Below, piece by piece: positions 57,541 through 64,000 of a DNA stretch of 64,000 bases (position 1 is its first letter; each line of letters starts with the position of its first letter). This DNA comes from Gymnopus androsaceus JB14 (taxonomy: Eukaryota; Basidiomycota; Agaricomycetes; Agaricales; Omphalotaceae): assembly GCA_009733575.1 (NCBI GenBank), contig ML769519.1, forward strand, positions 112,566-176,565, read 5' to 3'. The notes under the pieces are model-generated. The model saw only the letters and a list, made by a program, of their open reading frames with translations. It was not told where the DNA came from and made no database searches. Both the position numbers and the translations under genes were made by a program.

Positions 57541-58870
57541 CATCAGCAAAAATGCTCTGGGCCCTAGGTTACTAAGGGGGAACTAGAAGTTACCTCAGGT
57601 ATCCTAGGTCTCCTAGGTCTCCTAGGTGACCTAGGTCGCCCAGGTCATCTAGGTTTATCCCCTTTTCCTAGGGAATGATGGGTTGCAACAGGATGCTATA
57701 GGTGCCAGACAACCACTTATGATGAACTGAAGTTGATGCAATGTATCTTTGAGAACCCCTAGTTATCCTTAAAGACCCCACATTGTTTCTGGTGATTGAT
57801 TCAATCATTATTCACTCTCATGCTGGCTGAGGTGACTTCAGGCTTGCTCGAGGTTCTGGAGGTTATTCTGAGTGACCTGAGAGCAATTTCTAATGATATC
57901 TGTGTATTCGGGGCACATTAAGTTCATCATTATTCACTCTCATGCTGGCTGAGGTGACTTCAGAGCTTGTCTCTAGTATCCTAAGCCTGACCTAAAATCG
58001 AACTGATAATGTGATCTGAACAAACTTGATTACCTCAATCTGCTACTCAGAGGCATTGCAATCCATCTCAAGATCAACCTTGCTATCACTTGGCTAACTG
58101 AGTTAACATCAGGTTAACCTCAGTTACGAGAACCTGAGTCTAACCTGAGTTAACCTGAGTTAACCTGAGGTTAACTGAGTAACCTGAGTTAACCTGAGTT
58201 AACCTGAGTTAACCTGAGGTTAACCTGAGTTAACCTGAGTTAACCTGAGGTTAACCTGAGTTAACCTGCAGTTAACCTGAGTTAACCTGAGGTTAGACCT
58301 GAGTTAACCTGAGTTAACCTGAGTTAACCTCAGTTAACCTCAGTTAGCCCAAGACTAGCAAGGTTACTTGAGATGGACTCTCCATATCCTCTGGTAGGTT
58401 GAAGGTAATCCAAGTTCTTTCTATCCATTTCAGTTCCTTTTAGGCAGGCTTAAGATACTTAGAGAAAGCGTTCTGAGACCCTTTTCTCACTTTCATACAG
58501 TCTTAGGCCACCCATGAAATCCCTTCATCAGTCAAAGTTGTCCTCCATTTTATGCAGGTAACCTTCAGCTGATGTAGCCTGACTTGTGAGATCTTAGTTC
58601 ACTTTCATCTAACCTCAAATCACCAGAAACAATGTGGGTCTTTAAGGATAACTAAGGGTTCTCAAAGATACATTGCATCAACTTCAGTTCATCATAAGTG
58701 GTTGTCTGGCACCTATAGCATCCTGTTGCAACCCATCATTCCCTAGGAAAAGGGATAAACCTAGATGACCTGGGCGACCTAGGTCACCTAGGAGACCTAG
58801 GAGAACTTAGGATACCTGAGGTAACTTCTAGTTCCCCTTAGTACCTAGGGCCAGAGCATTTTTGCTGATG
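57541..58870. mobile_element. CATCAGC-ended element with 255-bp inverted arms
   Basis: Left CATCAGCAAAAATGCTCTGG and right CCAGAGCATTTTTGCTGATG head inverted arms of about 255 bp. These contain CTAGGTCTCCTAGG-like words and TTGATGCAATGTATC. Flanking dinucleotides are TT and AT, not a duplication. The left flank is retrotransposon protease and the right flank an unrelated duplicated region, so the element marks a rearrangement junction. The interior (about 57830-57925) also occurs inverted at about 60419-60510. Confidence 0.75.
58105..58350. repeat. TTAACCTGAG tandem repeat
   Basis: About twenty copies of GTTAACCTGA with occasional extra G or C, inside the element 57541-58870. Confidence 0.85.
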
Positions 58871-59023
58871 ATGGTCTACATGTCAAGAAAGAACCCAGAG
58901 TTATCATAGGACTGCGAGGGCAAGACGCGCTTCCTGATTAGGTAGACCATGTTGTCTATGTCAAGGGATCAATGGTCATGGCTGGAGAGAGGAAAGTGTT
59001 CTGAGGGAGGTTGAACTCGGATT

Positions 59024-59202
59024 AGGTGGTTCGTCTGGCCAACCAAAGAAAAACAAGGGCACAGACAGGCCTGCTCCGAAAATTGGACAGATTCTGATTG
59101 ATCTCAAGAACGTCAAGGTCCAGTACAGCAATCGCAAAGTACTTGATCAGCTTTCCTGGCAGATCAGGCAAGGAGAACAATGGCATTTGGTCGGAGAGAA
59201 TG
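59024..59202 (+). pseudogene. ABC-ATPase exon fragment, copy 1
   Basis: After an ATTAG acceptor the frame reads IGQILIDLKNVKVQYSNRKV and LDQLSWQIRQGEQWHLVGEN G, then a GTACGT donor. This is the start of an ABC nucleotide-binding domain just before the Walker A SGK. Resembles duplicated-ABC ATPases of fungi rather than a membrane transporter. No further ABC exons follow. Confidence 0.6.
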
Positions 59203-60099
59203 GTACGTGACACTAAGCTCCTCCGCTGACCACTTGTGATCTGCGCTCAATTTGATCTCTATACTTACCAAACTGGCCTCCTGGCAAACTACACTCTCTA
59301 CTCAATCTATTCTCACTCATGATACAAAGGCTAGACAGACAACCCGATCATGCCCACACAAACATAGCTGTCGTTGGGAGACAGAGGGCAAGAGCGCGGA
59401 CTAGTCACGGACGGCTTGGACGGAAAATATTAGGTTGTGTCAATTCACCTGTACGGAAGCGCAATTATAGCCACCAAATTGCCTAGGTTACTTTTCCTGC
59501 CCATCTCACTCCTACATGTTATCCTCGCAGCCCGGGGGGTCATCTGCACACCTCAAGTCTTCTGCGGTCTCCCACGCGCTTTTCTAATACTCTACACACT
59601 AGCCTCCCGCCCACTCTCCCGCTGCGATACACTATTTCTCATCTCTTGGCTTCCATTGAGTTTCTCTGCGCCCGTGCCTCTGTATCCTTGGCTCTGCATC
59701 AGGCTAGACTAACTTCGCATCCCTATCCACTACCAACACTCCTTTTTACCTTTGGGCACAAAGTCCGCCGTCATCCTGTTCCAATTAGATCCCAGACTGT
59801 CATATTAGAGCGTCTCGGGAAAGCATCAAAGAGCTCGGGAGACAGTATCGCGATGGCGAGCGTAGAGGTAGCAGGAAGGTGTGACCGGCGCTGCGAGAAA
59901 TGTTGGCAGGTGGGGAGGAAGTTTGCATGGGCTGATTGCTAGATGTTGAATTTGTGGGGGAATAGCGGGTCCTTGGTATAGCATCTGTGGATGTCACCTG
60001 TAATGAGAGAGAGAAGTGTGGTTTTTGCCAGAGCCTAAAATGTCAAATAGAAATCACATAGTGTCGCTGGAGACCCTTAGAGTCACGTACCTTCTCTCC

Positions 60100-60300
60100 G
60101 CCAAAATGCCATTTGTTCTCCTTGCCTGATATGCCAGGAAGCTGATCCAAGGTACTTTGCGATTGGCTGTACTGGACCTTGACGTTATTGAGATATCGAT
60201 CTGTCCAATTTCGGAAGCAGCTGTCTGTGCCCTTGTTTTTTCTTTGTTGGCAGACGAACCAACCTATCCGAGTTCAACTCCCTCAGTAACACTTTCCCTT
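60100..60300 (-). pseudogene. ABC-ATPase exon fragment, copy 2 (inverted, decayed)
   Basis: Inverted copy of 59024-59202. It retains NVKVQYSQS and DQLPG-like pieces but with several frame changes. Confidence 0.55.
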
Positions 60301-60510
60301 CTCTCCAGCTGACCATTTGATTCCCTTGACATAGACAACATGGTCTACCTAATCAGGAACGCGTCTTCCCTCGGCAGTCCCTTATGATACTCTGTTCTTT
60401 CTTGACAGTGTAGACCATAATGTGCCCCGAATACAACAGATATCATTAGAAATTGCTCTCAGGTCACTCAGAAATAACCTCCAGAACCTCGAGATGAAGT
60501 CAAGCCAATA

Positions 60511-61113
60511 TTGAATCCTCTTCAATCAATTCCAGTATTCAGTATTCAGTATTCAGTATCATATTATTTCTATATATACAAATCATATCGTCAACAATGC
60601 GATGCAATCAACCAAGCCACGATCATCAACACTACACTCCCACAGATCTGGCATTTGGGCGGACAAGGAGGTTGAACCCCTAGAGCCTGTAGAGAGATCA
60701 GCAGTTAGATGGCAGGGAGGAACGGAATCATGTACATGGTTGTGCTTGGACCAGAGGTTAACCCTAGGCAGTCAATGTTAGTAGTGCTATTATACAGAAA
60801 AAAATGGACCATACCAGCACAGTGGAGACAGAGACACCTGAAAGGAAGGGAACGTCAATGTTACTCATCACCACCTTGAGGGAAAAAATACCTAGAAACA
60901 ATGGATCTGAATTTTATTCTGTATATGGTTAGTTCAACAGCATGCACATTTGAGAAAAGCACCAGCGTACATCTATGTACGTCGATAAAGTTGGCGTCCA
61001 GATTGAGATTGAAAAAGAGGGAATGCGATCGATGGACTTATGTACAATGCGGGAGTGAACCCAGGATGAGCTCGGTAAGACAGAGAAATCACAGTATTAG
61101 AAATACGTACCAG
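60511..61113. other. Non-coding with AGTATTC microsatellite
   Basis: A few AGTATTC repeats near 60535-60560. No gene supported. Confidence 0.45.
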
Positions 61114-63020
61114 CTAGACACCTATCTCGGCATTTTTGCCGGTATTGCGTTTGCCACTCTCCTCACCGCTTTCCTTGGCGTCGCTCTCCTCACCGTCCAC
61201 TTTGCCACCCGCACTGTTGTTGTTCACGTTGTTGCTGCTCTCCTCATCATCGTCCACTTTGCCTCTCTCCGCGCTGTTGTCCATTTTGCCGCTCTCACCA
61301 TTGCCCGCTTTGCCACTCTTCTTGCCGTTGCTTGCTTCGGAGCCCTCCACAATGATGTCCTCATCGGGATCGGAGTCTTCCTGTTCATCTTCCATATCCA
61401 CTTGCCGTTTCTCCTCTTCTGCAACAAGGGCTTCTAGTGCAGCGTAGTCATAAGTCTGTTTGGGGTGAATGTTGCTGTTCACTTGTCTACAGACTGTTGC
61501 GTAAATGCATCCAGTGAACAGATAGAGGAGACATACTTCATTCGACACGTAGACAGACACCTCTAGACCATCAGCGTATTTGGGAGCCTTTTCCTCTATA
61601 TCTGCCAGCGTAGCACAGATCGCATGATAACTAACAAGATTCCTCAGAACATGGCCAAAATAGCATAAAGGAGAGAATGCACTTGTTTGCATCATTCTTT
61701 TCTGAAAATTGCGACTTTACAAGATGTCCAGACAAATATTCACAAAGCACATGTTCGATCTAAATCACCTATCAGATCACACAAGGAACACGGAAGAATG
61801 GACAAACTAGAGTAACGATGAACACAATGAATCTGATGGGAACACATTCTAGCTCGTTGAGTTGCCGTAGGATCAACCCATCTGTCTTTGACTTTTCGTC
61901 AAAGAGAACCAATTGAAGAATCTCGGGAATTAGATCGGAGCGGAAAGGGTGGCCAGTGCTTGTCGCCGTCTTCAGATCAAGCTGGTCATGGTGAAAAACT
62001 CTGTCCTTCAATAATCCAGAGACAAGACAAGACTTAAAGATTATCAGTCGGGCAAATGAAACAATTGGGAAACCGCGCACATTGTCACCAGATGCCAGTT
62101 GCAGTTTGGCACATATAAGAGGCCGAGCAGTCTGTCCAAAGTCATATTGTACACTGGAGCTAGCATAATTCGCCTGCACAAAATCAATGAGCAAGTAAGC
62201 GCACATCAAACACAATAACCAACATATGTCAGAGATTGTATCCGGAGGTCATGATATTCATCATTGCTGAATCATTCAAAAGTTGCCCGCCTACGATCTT
62301 TCTCTGGTAGGCCAGCAACTACGTCCACGTAAGCAGGCTGGTGTTCGAGGTCTGTTGCAGGAAACATGTTTTTAAAACAAGTTTCTCTGCGGTAGACAGC
62401 CTTGGCAAGAGTAAGGAGCTCCTCAGCTTCATCGATATTCACAAAGTCGGCCAGGACGACCTTAGACTTGTGCTTTCGACAATGAGTACCTTTCTTTTGT
62501 TTGCAAGGGCGAGTGACATCTTTGACCATCATCTGAAGAAGGTGTCAATGATACACAATGAGGAAAGAAATCCACATCTCACTGTGTCAATTGGGACAGC
62601 ATCGTCGGCAATATCGTCCGCTTCTTCTTCATCGTTGTCATTGTCATTGTCATTGTCCGTTTCTTGCTCGGATTCTTCGACGTCGGCATCCTCATCTTTG
62701 ATATCGCTGGTGGCCTCATCAATCTTTCGTTTTAGCTTCTGATAATGTTTGTGTTGATCATCGTCGAAGCCATTGAAGGTGACGTCTTCGTCTACAAGGC
62801 AAGTTAGCAACAAAAAGGATGGAAATGGAAAACAGAACCTGAGAAAGATGCGCCAAAGTCCTTCGGAGTAGCAGTCTTCGAGGCAATGGGGGACTTTGGA
62901 GCAGGAGCCTTCCCCTTTTGTGCAGGGGATTTCAAAGCAGACGCCTTCCGTGCAGAGGACTGAGCTAACAGGGTTTGAATTCAACAGATAGGATAACAAG
63001 AATGGAATGAATGAATACAT
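61114..63020 (-). CDS. Multi-exon hypothetical protein with acidic tracts
   Basis: Minus-strand pieces join loosely. A SARKAS/KSPAQKGKAPAPKSP basic region and SFSDEDVTFNGFDDDQHKHY come first, then an acidic tract (SEQETDNDNDNDNDEEEADD, encoded by CATTGT microsatellite). DFVNIDEAEELLTLAKAVY, CAKLQLASGDNVRGFPIVSF, HPFRSDLIPEILQLVLF and ECVPIRFIVFIVTLVCP follow. A C-terminal block with YFGHVLRNLVSYHAICATL ends in a long Glu/Asp/Ser/Gly/Lys-rich tail. The middle resembles a mushroom-specific domain often next to low-complexity sequence (possibly DUF6532), but I am not certain. Introns are implied near 61700-61770, 62220-62270, 62530 and 62800. Confidence 0.45.
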
Positions 63021-63179
63021 CGGTCTTGGTTGGTGGAGTTCTGGAAAAACTATAAAAAGTTACAGTCAATTAAAGACGTTATTAATGAACAGGGAAGACG
63101 AAAAAGGCTTACAGAGTGAATTCATTTGAGTGGCATTGAGCAAATATTACGAACCTCTGAGAAGAGGCATTAGAGAATT

Positions 63180-63629
63180 TTATTTGAACAAGGAGGAAGC
63201 AATACTATTGAGCTGCTTTTCTTCACGAGAAGTCCGCAACTGAGTTTCAGCGGGAACTGCGCCCTGTGCATACGCATCGTTGAAGTCCTTTAGGAGGTCC
63301 TCACCAGCCGTTTTCTTATCATTTTTGGAGCTGGAAGGTACGGCGGACTTGCCCTTGTTGGGTTTCAGAAGCGAGGGAGACTTGACCTTGTCAAGTTTCG
63401 GAAGCGAGGGAGACTTGCCCTTATTGGGTTTGAGTTTTGAAGAGCTAGGAGCGGATGGGCTGGGCTTGTTCTTAGATTTGGAGCCGCTAGTGGAATTTCC
63501 ACTACGGGTATTGGGACGCGAACCGGACTGCGTCTCACCCGTCATTTTGGATCTCTTTGTTTTCAACTGAGCTGGATCGGGCGGACGTGTATCCTCATTG
63601 TCAAGGCCATGCTTTGTGCAGTTCCCCAT
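63180..63629 (-). CDS. Ser/Lys-rich hypothetical protein, MGNC start
   Basis: 149 codons from ATG 63629 to TAA. It starts MGNCTKHG, which fits an N-myristoylation/palmitoylation signal (Gly2, Cys4). A basic, disordered region follows with repeated SPSLPKLDKVK / SPSLLKPNKGK and NTRSGN, ending LRTSREEKQLNSIASSLF. Composition is like its downstream neighbour, so the two could be one gene joined by an unseen intron. Family unknown. Confidence 0.45.
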   Translation of the reverse strand: MGNCTKHGLDNEDTRPPDPAQLKTKRSKMTGETQSGSRPNTRSGNSTSGSKSKNKPSPSAPSSSKLKPNKGKSPSLPKLDKVKSPSLLKPNKGKSAVPSSSKNDKKTAGEDLLKDFNDAYAQGAVPAETQLRTSREEKQLNSIASSLFK

Positions 63630-63944
63630 AAGAAAAAAGAGCAAAGGAAAAGGAAAATGCAGAAGAGAATGAAGAGAAACAAAACCGCGGGTTTTATATA
63701 AAACCAAGGTCACATGACCGAAACTAGAGAGCACGGATCACGGTAAAAAATGGAAGAGCAGTTTAGCTGCCTGATACAGTTCGCCCTCGAAACAGCGTTC
63801 TCCCACTACGTCCGAAATTGGTCACGCCAGGAAAGTTCGTAGCATCGCAATTCAATCTACGCGAAATGCAAAACCAACCCATCTCCAAAGATGCGTCGGA
63901 GTAGTGCCGAAGGCATTTCAATTGGAACAGCTGCATGAAGAGGA

Positions 63945-64000
63945 CACTTCAGGCTGCCCCAGCTTATATCTTCTTAGTTAGACCAAAGTGTAACAATCCA
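63945..64000. mobile_element. Start of another copy of the palindromic element
   Basis: CACTTCAGGCTGCCCCAGC and the following AGTTAGACCAAAGTGTAAC match the left end at 46173. The copy runs off the window. Confidence 0.85.

Larger units (their letters stand above)
58871..60510. repeat. Large inverted duplication around an unrelated loop
   Basis: 58871-59203 (starting ATGGTCTACATGTCAAGAAA) recurs inverted at about 60100-60420. The 60419-60510 piece matches, inverted, the interior of the neighbouring element. At 60419 the two parts are contiguous (CGGGGCACATT then ATGGTCTAC when reversed), whereas at the other locus they are separated. The loop (about 59210-60100) has no gene that I recognise. 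Confidence 0.7.

Noticed and set aside
61136..61447. Plus-strand Ser/Leu-rich frame
   Set aside because: Shadow of the acidic, Ser/Gly-rich C-terminal tail of the minus-strand gene.
1..64000. tRNA or rRNA genes
   Set aside because: I looked for B-box-like GTTCGAATC sequences (for example near 921 and 1990) but none folds into a convincing tRNA by eye; a tRNAscan run would settle this.

Overview
The window looks like nuclear DNA of an agaricomycete (mushroom-forming basidiomycete). Genes are dense with short introns (about 40-70 nt, CTAAC-like branch sites). The families include a MYND zinc-finger protein, a BBE-type FAD oxidoreductase, F-box/LRR proteins, a TDT transporter, a CCDC25/Jlp2 homologue, GH37 trehalase and fungal P-loop GTPases. 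Mobile elements include a chromodomain Ty3 retrotransposon and many small inverted-repeat elements.

Layout. 1-7.6 kb is a graveyard of non-autonomous DNA elements (CATCAGC-ended, hAT-like, a GC-rich telomere-like hairpin block) around one decayed membrane-protein gene. 8-29 kb is the gene-rich core: MYND protein, FAD oxidoreductase, a tandem F-box pair (one frameshifted), a HIT hydrolase, a TDT transporter, a small lysine/serine-rich protein, CCDC25/Jlp2, a membrane protein, an FMN-dependent 2-hydroxyacid oxidase and a secreted carboxylesterase. At 29.9-36 kb a trehalase gene on the minus strand is split by a 2.87-kb hAT-like element that separates its GPI-type tail from its catalytic body. 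A broken dynactin p25 gene follows. At 37-44.2 kb lie two head-to-head P-loop GTPase genes. The minus copy is degenerate. The plus copy contains the most striking structure here: about 36 tandem 76-bp units, each readable as a 40-nt intron plus a 36-nt exon. The exons are phase-symmetric and open, and encode a repeated 12-residue hydrophobic segment. 44.2-60.5 kb is almost entirely repeats: a broken inverted copy of the array, nested palindromic elements, a solo LTR, a 5'-truncated Ty3 element with three in-frame TGA codons, and inverted copies of an ABC-ATPase exon. 61-63.7 kb holds one or two low-complexity hypothetical genes. The window ends in another copy of the palindromic element.

Unifying themes. 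(1) At least seven non-autonomous elements with unrelated interiors share CATCAGC/GCTGATG ends, and six of them have matching 2-bp target duplications. One target has an exact empty-site reference because the element landed inside the 76-bp array copy. (2) The three nonsense codons in the retrotransposon are all TCGA-to-TTGA in sense context, as expected of methylation-linked C-to-T damage. (3) Several otherwise recognisable genes carry 1-4 nt frame breaks, which are either real decay or residual assembly indels. Exon limits were inferred by eye from splice signals and family resemblance; no transcript or database evidence was available.
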